Assembly (NCBI GenBank): GCA_016720065.1
Contig: JADJXY010000002.1
Location: 75,001-139,000, forward strand
DNA: 64,000 nucleotides
Origin: Betaproteobacteria bacterium
GTDB taxonomy: Bacteria > Pseudomonadota > Gammaproteobacteria > Burkholderiales > Rhodocyclaceae
Direction: 5' to 3'
The notes under the pieces are model-generated. The model was not told where the DNA came from and did not search any database. It was given only the letters and a program-made list of their open reading frames with translations. A program made the position numbers and the translations under genes. Shown here piece by piece: positions 1 through 7,016 of this stretch. Position 1 is the stretch's first letter. Every line of letters starts with the position of its first letter.

Positions 1-53
1 CAACCTTCCCCGTTTAACGTTTGACGCCCATCCGGCAGCAAACGCACAAGTTA

Positions 54-170
54 CGCTTGGCGACCATAGCGTTTCGGACCCACCCCTTCCCTTCCCGAAC
101 AGGACCGTGAAACGAAACCGCGCCGATGATATTGCACACCTCGTGTGAGAAAGTAGGTCATCGCCAGGCA
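54..170 (+). rRNA. rrf: 5S ribosomal RNA
   Basis: The segment can be aligned along its length with bacterial 5S rRNA: a 5' strand starting cgcttggcgacc pairs with the 3' end gtcatcgccaggc, and the internal landmarks cccgaac, gtgaaac and cgccgatgat are all present in order. The length, about 117 nt, is right. It is the last gene of an rRNA operon whose 23S part would lie before the window; bases 1-53 would be the 23S-5S spacer. Ends are estimated to within a few bases from the terminal helix. Confidence 0.93.
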
Positions 171-179
171 TCCCCTCAG

Positions 180-216
180 AAACCCCCTCCTGATACACTC
201 AGGCGGGGGTTTCGCT
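180..216 (+). terminator. Rho-independent terminator of the rRNA operon
   Basis: An AAACCCCC arm at 180-187 pairs with GGGGGTTT at 205-212. The inner bases tcctga and tcagg extend the helix. It sits ten bases after the 5S rRNA, as expected for rRNA operon termination. Confidence 0.8.
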
Positions 217-274
217 TTGGGGAAAGACAAAAAGCATTCGACGGGCCCAGGAAAATTCGACCCCCATGCTGTGC

Positions 275-280
275 TAGAAT
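275..280 (+). promoter_or_regulatory. -10 element for the 4.5S RNA gene
   Basis: TAGAAT lies 7 bases before the predicted 5' end of the SRP RNA at 288, the spacing expected for a sigma-70 promoter. I see no convincing -35 box at the normal distance; ttcgac at 256-261 is too close. Confidence 0.5.
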
Positions 281-287
281 CGTCGCC

Positions 288-383
288 GGCGGGTCTCCCC
301 GCATTGCAGGGTGGTGAACCTGGTCAGGTCCGGAAGGAAGCAGCCACAGCCATTGACTGCAAGTGCCGGGGGTTAGGCTCGCC
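288..383 (+). ncRNA. ffs: 4.5S signal recognition particle RNA (bacterial small type)
   Basis: The universally conserved SRP domain IV core is present: ggtcaggtccggaaggaagc followed by agcc, with the opposite strand carrying gtgccgggg. The terminal strands ggcggg (288-293) and ctcgcc (378-383) close the long hairpin. The RNA binds Ffh and targets membrane proteins to the Sec translocon. Its place directly before dnaX is a common proteobacterial arrangement, and the two may share a transcript. About 96 nt fits the small type without an Alu domain. Confidence 0.93.
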
Positions 384-430
384 ATTTCCATTTCTCAATC
401 TGCTTCCCGCTTTGACGTCGGACTAGGGAC

Positions 431-2086
431 ATGAGTTATCAGGTTCTCGCCCGCAAGTGGCGGCCGCGCAATTTCGCCACCTTGGTGGGGCAGGAGCATG
501 TTGTACGGGCGCTTTCGCACGCCCTCGGCGAAGGCCGATTGCATCACGCCTATCTCTTTACCGGTACGCGTGGGGTCGGCAAGACCACTTTGGCACGCAT
601 CCTGGCCAAATCCCTGAACTGCGAAGCTGGTATTACCGCGCAGCCTTGCGGTCGGTGTTCGGCCTGCGAGGAAATTGACGGCGGGCGTTTCGTGGATCTG
701 TTGGAGGTCGATGCAGCGACCAATACCAAGGTTGACGAGATGCGGCAGTTGCTGGAGAACGCGATTTACGCGCCCACCCGGGGACGCTTCAAGGTGTATG
801 TGATCGACGAAGTGCACATGTTGTCGAACTCGGCCTTCAATGCCATGTTGAAGACCCTGGAGGAGCCCCCTGAGCACGTCAAATTCATTCTGGCAACGAC
901 CGATCCCCAGAAGATTCCGGTGACTGTGCTCTCCCGTTGTCTTCAGTTCAATCTCAAGCAGATGCCGCCGGCGGCTATCGTCGGGCATCTCGCCCGTATT
1001 CTCGAGGCCGAAGGGGTCGCGCACGATGTTCCTGCCCTGCAGTTGATTGCCCGTTCGGCTTCGGGAAGCATGCGGGATGCCTTGTCCTTGCTCGACCAGG
1101 CGATCGCTCACGGGGCAGGTAAGGTTGAAACGGGTCCGGTACGTGAAATGCTCGGTACGGTGGACCTCGACTATCTCTTCCGCATTCTCGAGTTGCTTGC
1201 CGATGGCAACGCCGAAGGCCTTATTCATGTGGCTGACGAGATGGGGCTGCGCAGCCTCTCTTTTGCATCAGCGCTGCATGAACTGGCGTCGTTGCTCACC
1301 CGTATCCAGGTCGCCCAGCTTGCCCCGGGAGCCATGGCCGACGAAGAGCCGGAAAGGGCGCGCCTGATTCAGTTGGCGGCTTTACTGGATCCCGAGTTCG
1401 TCCAATTGGCCTACCAGATCGTGGTGGTCGGGCGAAATGAATTGGGTCTGGCGCCCGACGAGCAAGCAGGATTTCTGATGACCCTGTTGCGCCTCTACGC
1501 CTTTCGGCCCGAGAGCGCAGAACATCGCGTGCTCGCCGTTACGGCCGCCGTTCGGCGCGAGGCTGCGGTGTCCCGGGGGGGCGGAAACGCTGAGATGACG
1601 GCCGGTGGGAGTGCCGCATCGGTGCCGGCTCCGGCGGCGCTTGCGAAGGTGGTGCAGGTTGCCCCGGGCGGTTCCGGGGGCCTGCCGCCTGTCGGGAGGG
1701 GCGAAGGCGAGTCCTCGTGGCCCCAGATCGTGGCTCAATTGCCAATCAGCGGCATGGCAAAGGAACTTGCACAGCAGTGCGAACTCCGTGAACTGGGTCC
1801 TACTGCCTGCTTGTTGCGCCTCCCGCCCGAGCAGCGGCATCTGCTCATGAAGCCTGCGCAGGACAAGGTTCAGCAAGCTATTGGCGAGCACCTCGCGCGG
1901 CCCATGGCCCTGCGGATCGAAGTGGCAGCCGTCGACTCGGCAACACCCGCGGCCAGTGCCCAGCGGGATCGGGTAGAACGCCAGGGGCGGGCGGTGGCAG
2001 CCATCGAAAGCGACAGTTTTGTCCGTGAAGCTATCGAAACCCTGGATGCGACACTGGTGGAATCCTCAATCAAACCCCTTTTCTGA
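431..2086 (+). CDS. dnaX: DNA polymerase III subunit gamma/tau
   Basis: Clamp-loader ATPase of the replicative polymerase. Residues 45-52 hold the Walker A motif GTRGVGKT. A zinc-binding set follows at Cys64, Cys73, Cys76 and Cys79, Walker B (VIDEVHM) is near 124-130, and the arginine-finger sensor SRC is at 168-170. The C-terminal part (about 380-551) is lower in complexity, then becomes a tau-like tail that would contact the polymerase and DnaB. At 551 aa it is shorter than the E. coli tau protein (643 aa). I saw no A-rich slippery sequence that would make a separate gamma form. The ATG at 431 begins MSYQVLARKWRP, the usual start of the family. ybaB and recR follow in the same direction. 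Confidence 0.96.
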   Translation: MSYQVLARKWRPRNFATLVGQEHVVRALSHALGEGRLHHAYLFTGTRGVGKTTLARILAKSLNCEAGITAQPCGRCSACEEIDGGRFVDLLEVDAATNTKVDEMRQLLENAIYAPTRGRFKVYVIDEVHMLSNSAFNAMLKTLEEPPEHVKFILATTDPQKIPVTVLSRCLQFNLKQMPPAAIVGHLARILEAEGVAHDVPALQLIARSASGSMRDALSLLDQAIAHGAGKVETGPVREMLGTVDLDYLFRILELLADGNAEGLIHVADEMGLRSLSFASALHELASLLTRIQVAQLAPGAMADEEPERARLIQLAALLDPEFVQLAYQIVVVGRNELGLAPDEQAGFLMTLLRLYAFRPESAEHRVLAVTAAVRREAAVSRGGGNAEMTAGGSAASVPAPAALAKVVQVAPGGSGGLPPVGRGEGESSWPQIVAQLPISGMAKELAQQCELRELGPTACLLRLPPEQRHLLMKPAQDKVQQAIGEHLARPMALRIEVAAVDSATPAASAQRDRVERQGRAVAAIESDSFVREAIETLDATLVESSIKPLF

Positions 2087-2099
2087 CGGAGCCAAGTAA

Positions 2100-2423
2100 A
2101 TGATGAAAGGCGGAATCGCCGGGCTGATGAAGCAAGCCCAGATGATGCAGGAGAACATGAAGCGGGCCCAGGAGCAGTTGGCCCAGACCGAGATCGAGGG
2201 TCAAGCCGGCGCGGGCATGGTCAAGGTGGTCATGACCTGTGCCCACGATGTCCGGCGGGTGAGCATCGATGCGTCGGTTCTGGATGACCGGGAGATGCTC
2301 GAAGATCTGGTGGCTGCGGCCGTCAACGACGCTGTGCGCCGAGGCGAGGCGCTCACCCAGGAAAAGATGGCCGGGTTCACTGCTGGGCTGAATCTCCCGC
2401 CGGGTTTCAAGCTTCCCTTCTGA
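2100..2423 (+). CDS. ybaB: YbaB/EbfC family nucleoid-associated protein
   Basis: A 107-aa protein with the family's opening pattern (LMKQAQMMQENMKRAQEQLAQTEIEG) and the central strand segment around VKVVMTCAHDVRRVSID. The family forms dimers that bind DNA without strict sequence need. It lies 13 bases after dnaX and 3 bases before recR, the conserved dnaX-ybaB-recR order, which suggests co-transcription and a replication/repair context. Two in-frame ATGs stand together at 2100 and 2103; the first is used here. Confidence 0.93.
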   Translation: MMKGGIAGLMKQAQMMQENMKRAQEQLAQTEIEGQAGAGMVKVVMTCAHDVRRVSIDASVLDDREMLEDLVAAAVNDAVRRGEALTQEKMAGFTAGLNLPPGFKLPF

Positions 2424-2426
2424 TTC

Positions 2427-3029
2427 GTGGGCGTTCCCTCAAGCCTCGAGCGCTTGATCGAGGCCCTGCGCTGCTTGCCGGGTGTCGGTCCGAAATCGGC
2501 CCAGCGTATGGCTTTTCACCTGCTGCAACGGGATCGGAGTGGGGCGCGGGCGCTTGGCGATGCGCTCCTTGCATCCCTGGAGACCCTGCGTCACTGCGAG
2601 CGTTGCAACAATTTCGCCGAAACGACGGTATGCGCGCTCTGTGCTTCGCCACGGCGCGACGGGAGCCTGCTCTGTGTCGTTGAGTCCCCGGTAGACATGA
2701 ACATGATGGAGCAGACCCATGCTTATAGGGGGCTATATTACGTCATCATGGGGCGTATTTCGCCCATGGACGGAATCGGCCCACGGGATCTGGGTCTTGA
2801 GCGGCTCCTTGACCGTGTCCGGGATGGAATTGTGCAGGAAGTGATTCTCGCCACCAATTTCACCAACGAGGGAGAAGCGACGGCGCACTACCTTACGGCC
2901 CTCCTCAAACCTGCGGGGATAGGTGTGACGCGTATTGCCCGTGGGGTTCCGGTGGGGGGGGAGTTGGAGTACGTGGATAGCGGTACCTTGGCGCAGGCAC
3001 TGCGCGAGCGGCGCGCCTGCATGTCCTGA
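2427..3029 (+). CDS. recR: Recombination mediator protein RecR
   Basis: Acts with RecF/RecO to load RecA at gaps in DNA. The helix-hairpin-helix start LRCLPGVGPKSAQRMAFHLL (about residues 14-33) is followed by a zinc finger (Cys57, Cys60, Cys69, Cys72) and a Toprim domain from about 80 to 176, with the acidic Glu in VVESPVDMNMME. Length (200 aa) is standard. The start is a GTG at 2427, only 3 bases after the ybaB stop; no ATG gives the family N-terminus, so GTG is the likely start and translation is probably coupled. Confidence 0.95.
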   Translation: MGVPSSLERLIEALRCLPGVGPKSAQRMAFHLLQRDRSGARALGDALLASLETLRHCERCNNFAETTVCALCASPRRDGSLLCVVESPVDMNMMEQTHAYRGLYYVIMGRISPMDGIGPRDLGLERLLDRVRDGIVQEVILATNFTNEGEATAHYLTALLKPAGIGVTRIARGVPVGGELEYVDSGTLAQALRERRACMS

Positions 3030-3043
3030 GAGCGTCCGATGGC

Positions 3044-3072
3044 TTCAAAGAAGGGGCCGGGTGGCGTATAAT
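3044..3072 (+). promoter_or_regulatory. Candidate sigma-70 promoter for petABC
   Basis: A perfect TATAAT at 3067-3072 has TTCAAA at 3044-3049 with 17 bases between. It is in the only non-coding gap before petA, about 50 bases before the start codon. The -35 box is weak. Confidence 0.55.
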
Positions 3073-3122
3073 CAACGGTTTGATTCAAACCCAACAACCT
3101 TATCCGTCTAGGGGTCAGCCAA

Positions 3123-3719
3123 ATGAGCAATGAAGGAAAAATGGACTGCGGGAGGCGGCGCCTGATCGTCGCCACCGCGGCAGTGGGCGGGGCGGGGGCC
3201 GTTGCGGCGCTCGTGCCGTTCGTGTCCAGCCTTTTGCCGTCGGAACGCGCCAAAGCCGCCGGTGCGCCTGTCGAAGTCGACATCGGCAAACTTGAGCCGG
3301 GCCAGATGATGACCGTGGAGTGGCGCGGCAAGCCCGTCTGGATCATCAACCGCAGCAAGGAAATGTTGGAAACACTGCCTAAGCTGGCCGATGCGGTTGC
3401 CGACCCCAAGTCGGAAAAAGACATGCAGCCGGATTACGCTCGCAACGATACCCGTTCGATCAAGCCCGAACTCCTCGTGGTGGTGGGCATCTGTACGCAT
3501 CTCGGCTGCTCGCCTTCCCAGAAGTTCAAGAAGGGTGCCGAAGAGGGTATGACCACGGAGTGGCTCGGCGGCTTCCTGTGTCCCTGCCACGGTTCGACCT
3601 TCGACTTTGCCGGACGTGTGTATAAGGCCAAGCCCGCACCAACCAACCTCGAAGTTCCGCCGCACTACTACATGTCCGACAGCCGTATCCTGATCGGCGA
3701 AGACAAGAAGGGAGCGTAA
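3123..3719 (+). CDS. petA: Ubiquinol-cytochrome c reductase iron-sulfur (Rieske) subunit
   Basis: Rieske protein of cytochrome bc1. It carries electrons from ubiquinol to cytochrome c1 on the periplasmic side of the membrane. Residues 9-40 look like an uncleaved twin-arginine anchor (CGRRRLIVATAAVGG followed by a hydrophobic stretch). The two cluster-binding loops are CTHLGCSP (Cys124, His126, disulfide Cys129) and CPCHGS (Cys153, Cys155, His156). At 198 aa it has the usual size. It is the first gene of petABC, 3 bases before petB. Confidence 0.96.
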   Translation: MSNEGKMDCGRRRLIVATAAVGGAGAVAALVPFVSSLLPSERAKAAGAPVEVDIGKLEPGQMMTVEWRGKPVWIINRSKEMLETLPKLADAVADPKSEKDMQPDYARNDTRSIKPELLVVVGICTHLGCSPSQKFKKGAEEGMTTEWLGGFLCPCHGSTFDFAGRVYKAKPAPTNLEVPPHYYMSDSRILIGEDKKGA

Positions 3720-3722
3720 CAA

Positions 3723-5024
3723 ATGGCCGCTGGCAATTTCGACAAGTACAAGTCCGACGGCACCCTGGCCGGGAACCTGATGGAGTGGGTTGACGCCCGC
3801 TTCCCGGCGACCTCCATGTGGAAGGGCCACCTGTCCGAGTACTACGCACCGAAGAATTTCAACTTCTGGTACTTCTTCGGCTCCCTGGCGCTGCTCGTTC
3901 TGGTCATCCAGATCGTCACCGGCATCTTCCTGGTCATGCATTACAAGCCGGACGCTGCCCTCAACGCCTTCGGCGTTCCCGTCGCCTTTGCCTCGGTCGA
4001 GTACATCATGCGCGACGTGCCGGGGGGATGGCTCATCCGCTACATGCACTCCACCGGTGCATCCGCCTTCTTCATCGTGGTGTATCTGCACATGTTCCGC
4101 GGCCTGCTCTACGGTTCCTACCGCAAGCCGCGTGAGCTGACCTGGTTGTTTGGCGTCGGGATATTCCTGTGCCTGATGGGCGAAGCCTTCTTCGGCTATC
4201 TGCTCCCCTGGGGCCAGATGTCCTACTGGGGCGCCCAAGTGATCGTGAACCTCTTCGGGGCCATTCCGGTGGTCGGCAACGATCTGTCCATCCTGATTCG
4301 CGGAGACTTCGTGGTGGGCGACGCGACCCTTAACCGTTTCTTCTCCTTCCACGTCATCGCCTTCCCGCTGGTTCTGCTTGGCTTGGTGGCGGCGCACGTG
4401 CTGGCCCTGCACGAAACCGGCTCCAACAACCCGGACGGTATCGAGATCAAGGCCAACAAGGACGAGAACGGCATCCCCCGCGACGGCATCCCCTTCCACC
4501 CGTACTACACGGTGAAGGATATCGTCGGCGTCGTGGTCTTCCTGATGGTCTTCTCGGCGATCATGTTCTTCGCCCCTGAGGGGGGTGGAGCCTTCCTGGA
4601 AACGCCGAACTTCTATCCGGCCGATCCCCTGAAGACGCCGCCCCACATTGCTCCGGTCTGGTACTTCACCCCCTACTACTCCATCCTGCGGGCCATGGTG
4701 TGGAACTTCTTCGGTCTCGATGCCAAGTTCTGGGGCGTGGTGGCCATGGGTGCTTCCGTGGTGGTGTTTGCCTTCCTGCCCTGGCTGGATCGCAGTCCGG
4801 TCAAGTCGATCCGCTACCGCGGCCCGATTTACAAGACCATGCTGACCATTTTCGTCATCTGCTTCGTCATCCTCGGTTACCTGGGTACCCAGTCGCCGTC
4901 CTACTGGGGTGAAAGGATTTCCCAGGTGTGCACGGTGTTCTACTTCGGCTTCTTCTTCGCGATGCCCTGGTGGTCGCGGATGGACAAGTTCAAGCCGGTT
5001 CCCGATCGTGTGACGATGCAGTGA
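3723..5024 (+). CDS. petB: Cytochrome b of the bc1 complex
   Basis: Membrane subunit with two b hemes and the quinol oxidation and reduction sites. The 433-aa protein is full length (N-terminal helices plus C-terminal domain, not split as in b6f). Visible landmarks are the paired heme His residues in helices B and D (for example RYMHSTGASAFF and FFSFHVIAFPLVLLGLVAAHVLALHETGSNNP), the helix-C segment GYLLPWGQMSYWGAQV, and the PEWY-type motif here as PVWYFTPYYSILRA. It lies between petA and petC and is clearly co-transcribed. Confidence 0.97.
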   Translation: MAAGNFDKYKSDGTLAGNLMEWVDARFPATSMWKGHLSEYYAPKNFNFWYFFGSLALLVLVIQIVTGIFLVMHYKPDAALNAFGVPVAFASVEYIMRDVPGGWLIRYMHSTGASAFFIVVYLHMFRGLLYGSYRKPRELTWLFGVGIFLCLMGEAFFGYLLPWGQMSYWGAQVIVNLFGAIPVVGNDLSILIRGDFVVGDATLNRFFSFHVIAFPLVLLGLVAAHVLALHETGSNNPDGIEIKANKDENGIPRDGIPFHPYYTVKDIVGVVVFLMVFSAIMFFAPEGGGAFLETPNFYPADPLKTPPHIAPVWYFTPYYSILRAMVWNFFGLDAKFWGVVAMGASVVVFAFLPWLDRSPVKSIRYRGPIYKTMLTIFVICFVILGYLGTQSPSYWGERISQVCTVFYFGFFFAMPWWSRMDKFKPVPDRVTMQ

Positions 5025-5035
5025 GGATCAACAAC

Positions 5036-5752
5036 ATGAAAAAACTTCTCATCGCCTTCCTGTTTGCGCCCCTGCTGGCCATTGCGAGTACGAGCGTCCA
5101 TCTCGACAAATGGCCGGGGTCGGTCAGTGACACGGCTGCCCTGCAGAACGGTGCCAAGCTGTTCGTCAATTACTGCCTCAACTGCCACGGCGCGTCCTAT
5201 ATGCGCTACAAGAACCTGACCGCTCTTGGTCTGACCGAGCAGCAAGTCAAGGACAACCTGATGTTCACTTCCGACAAGATCGGTGGGCTGATGGCCGTGG
5301 CCGCGCGGGCGGACGAGCAGAAGGTGTGGTTCGGTGCCACGCCGCCGGACCTCACCATCATCGCCCGTGCCCGTGGCGATCTTGGCGCGCCGTACGCCGG
5401 GTCGGACTGGCTCTATACCTACCTGCGTTCCTTCTACCGGGACGACAACCGTCCCACCGGCTGGAACAACGTGGCCTTCGAGAACGTCGGCATGCCCCAT
5501 GTGCTTTACGGGCTCCAGGGCCAGCAGGTGCTCAATCACGAGACCCACAAGCTCGAACTTGCCGTCCCGGGACAGATGTCACCCACCGAGTACGACAAGG
5601 CCGTTTCCGACCTGGTCTCATTCATGGTCTGGATGGGCGAGCCGCAGCAGGAGTTCCGCAAGACCCTCGGTTATTTCGTTCTCGCCTTCCTGGCCGTTCT
5701 CTTCGTCGTCGCCTACGCGCTGAAGAAGGAATACTGGAAAGACATTCACTGA
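5036..5752 (+). CDS. petC: Cytochrome c1
   Basis: Heme c subunit of bc1 that passes electrons to soluble or membrane cytochromes. The ATG at 5036 begins MKKLLIAFLFAPLLAIAS, a signal peptide. The heme motif CLNCH occurs near residue 45, a distal region with GMPHVLYG holds the likely Met-side segment, and a C-terminal membrane anchor (about 212-232, LGYFVLAFLAVLFVVAYAL) precedes the KKEYW tail. The open frame runs further upstream into petB, but that part is only overlap; the signal peptide fixes the start. 238 aa. Confidence 0.95.
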   Translation: MKKLLIAFLFAPLLAIASTSVHLDKWPGSVSDTAALQNGAKLFVNYCLNCHGASYMRYKNLTALGLTEQQVKDNLMFTSDKIGGLMAVAARADEQKVWFGATPPDLTIIARARGDLGAPYAGSDWLYTYLRSFYRDDNRPTGWNNVAFENVGMPHVLYGLQGQQVLNHETHKLELAVPGQMSPTEYDKAVSDLVSFMVWMGEPQQEFRKTLGYFVLAFLAVLFVVAYALKKEYWKDIH

Positions 5753-5772
5753 TCCGTCCTGGATCAGACCAC

Positions 5773-5823
5773 GGCATCGCCTCCCCTCGGAAGTCAGCGG
5801 GGGGCGATGCCGAAGCGCTTTTA
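5773..5823 (+). terminator. Terminator-like hairpin after petC
   Basis: GGCATCGCC at 5773-5781 pairs with GGCGATGCC at 5803-5811, with further C-G pairs inside. A short T run (ctttt) follows at 5818-5823. It lies between petC and sspA and would end or reduce petABC transcription. Confidence 0.6.
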
Positions 5824-5837
5824 AGGGCTTAGCAATC

Positions 5838-6434
5838 ATGATGAACCTTTACTCGGGCACCACCTGCCCCTTCAGTCACCGTTGCCGCATCGTCCTCTAC
5901 GAAAAGGGCATGGATTTCCAGGTCATCGACGTGGACATGTTCAACAAACCGGAGGATCTGGCGGTCATCAATCCTCATAACCGGGTGCCGGTCCTGGTCG
6001 AACGCGATCTGATCCTGTTCGAGCCGAACATCATCAACGAATACATTGACGAGCGTTTTCCCCATCCCCAGTTGATGCCGGCCGACCCCATCATGCGGGC
6101 CCGGGCGCGGCAGTTGCTAGTGGGGATGGAGCGAGAGATCTTCAGCCACATCGAACCCATCGAAAAGAACGCCAAGACGGCCGACAAGGCGCGTCAGGAA
6201 ATTCGTGCCCGGCTCACGGAAATCGTGCCCATCTTCAGCAAGCAGAAATTCATGCTGGGAGACGAATTCTCCATGCTCGACGTCGCCATCGCGCCGCTCA
6301 TGTGGCGTCTGGACCATTACGGCATCGACCTGGGCAAGGCTGCGGCGCCGCTCATGAAGTACGCCGAGCGTATCTTCAGCCGTCAGGGCTTCATCGATGC
6401 CCTGACGCCGTCTGAAAAAGCCATGCGCAAGTAA
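5838..6434 (+). CDS. sspA: Stringent starvation protein A (GST-fold RNA polymerase-binding protein)
   Basis: A 198-aa glutathione-S-transferase-fold protein. The N-terminal thioredoxin-like part reads MMNLYSGTTCPFSHRCRIVLYEKGM, followed by NPHNRVPVLVERDLILFEPNIINEYIDERFPHP, the SspA pattern. The helical GST C-terminal domain covers about 85-198. SspA binds RNA polymerase and helps survival under starvation; it is not expected to be an active transferase. The order petABC-sspA-sspB is typical of Beta- and Gammaproteobacteria. sspB follows after 3 bases. Confidence 0.93.
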   Translation: MMNLYSGTTCPFSHRCRIVLYEKGMDFQVIDVDMFNKPEDLAVINPHNRVPVLVERDLILFEPNIINEYIDERFPHPQLMPADPIMRARARQLLVGMEREIFSHIEPIEKNAKTADKARQEIRARLTEIVPIFSKQKFMLGDEFSMLDVAIAPLMWRLDHYGIDLGKAAAPLMKYAERIFSRQGFIDALTPSEKAMRK

Positions 6435-6437
6435 GCC

Positions 6438-6887
6438 ATGGATCTGCCCTCCACCAAGCCCTATCTCCTGCGTGCCCTCTGGGAGTGGTGCTGCGACAAC
6501 GGATTTACCCCTTATCTCTCTGTTGTGGTGGATAGCCGGACACGGGTTCCGCGGGAATTCGTGCGTGACGGGCAGATCGTCCTCAATGTCGGACCCGAAG
6601 CCACCAATCGCCTGCAAATCGGCAATGATCTGGTTGAGTTTCAGGCTCGCTTCGGTGGCGTGGCGCGGGAACTCTCGGTCCCCATCGAGCAGGTGGCCGC
6701 CATCTACGCCCGGGAGAACGGCGCCGGCATGGCCTTCGAAGTTGGTCCTGCGGGCACCGCCGAAGTGTCGATCGGCGAAGCGCCGTCCGCCGAGACATTG
6801 CCCGCCCCGGCTGCGGACGTTGTGCCGCGTGCCCCTGACGATCCGCGCCCTGAAGGAGGGCGCCCGCACCTGCAGCGCATCAAATAA
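6438..6887 (+). CDS. sspB: ClpXP protease specificity-enhancing factor SspB
   Basis: Adaptor that brings ssrA-tagged peptides to ClpXP. Residues 1-110 match the family: STKPYLLRALWEWCCDNGFTPYLSVVVD, then VLNVGPEATNRLQIGNDLVEFQARFGGVARELSVPIEQVAAIYARENGAGMAF. The remainder is a flexible acidic/proline tail ending PHLQRIK, like the ClpX-binding tail of E. coli SspB. 149 aa. It overlaps no other gene and is almost joined to sspA. Confidence 0.94.
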   Translation: MDLPSTKPYLLRALWEWCCDNGFTPYLSVVVDSRTRVPREFVRDGQIVLNVGPEATNRLQIGNDLVEFQARFGGVARELSVPIEQVAAIYARENGAGMAFEVGPAGTAEVSIGEAPSAETLPAPAADVVPRAPDDPRPEGGRPHLQRIK

Positions 6888-6907
6888 GCGCCTGACGGCG
6901 CGGTGGC

Positions 6908-6922
6908 GCCCCGCTTTGGTGC
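6908..6922 (+). promoter_or_regulatory. Candidate NtrC binding site upstream of nasA
   Basis: GCCCC-gcttt-GGTGC differs by one base from the NtrC dyad core GCACC-N5-GGTGC. Its centre is about 87 bases before the start point predicted from the sigma-54 promoter at 6976-6990, the same distance as the site before nirB. Confidence 0.55.
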
Positions 6923-6975
6923 GCTTTGCTTGGCGCGCCCCCGCAGGTTCCGGCTAAGGCCTTGATTCACGGGCA

Positions 6976-6990
6976 TGGCACGGGGGTTGC
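6976..6990 (+). promoter_or_regulatory. Sigma-54 promoter of nasA
   Basis: TGGCAC at 6976-6981, five bases, then TTGC at 6987-6990: the full -24/-12 consensus. Transcription should start near 7002, leaving a leader of only about 15 bases before nasA. This rules out the upstream in-frame ATG at 6975, which lies in the promoter itself. Confidence 0.85.
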
Positions 6991-7016
6991 TCTCCCCACA
7001 GCGGAGAGAAAATGCC

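Noticed and set aside
431..2086. Programmed frameshift for a separate DnaX gamma form
   Set aside because: No A-rich slippery heptamer with a following stem was seen in the region where E. coli has one.
6975..7016. Upstream in-frame ATG that would lengthen nasA by 14 residues
   Set aside because: It overlaps the sigma-54 promoter (TGGCAC begins at 6976), so it would not be on the transcript; the family N-terminus starts at 7017.
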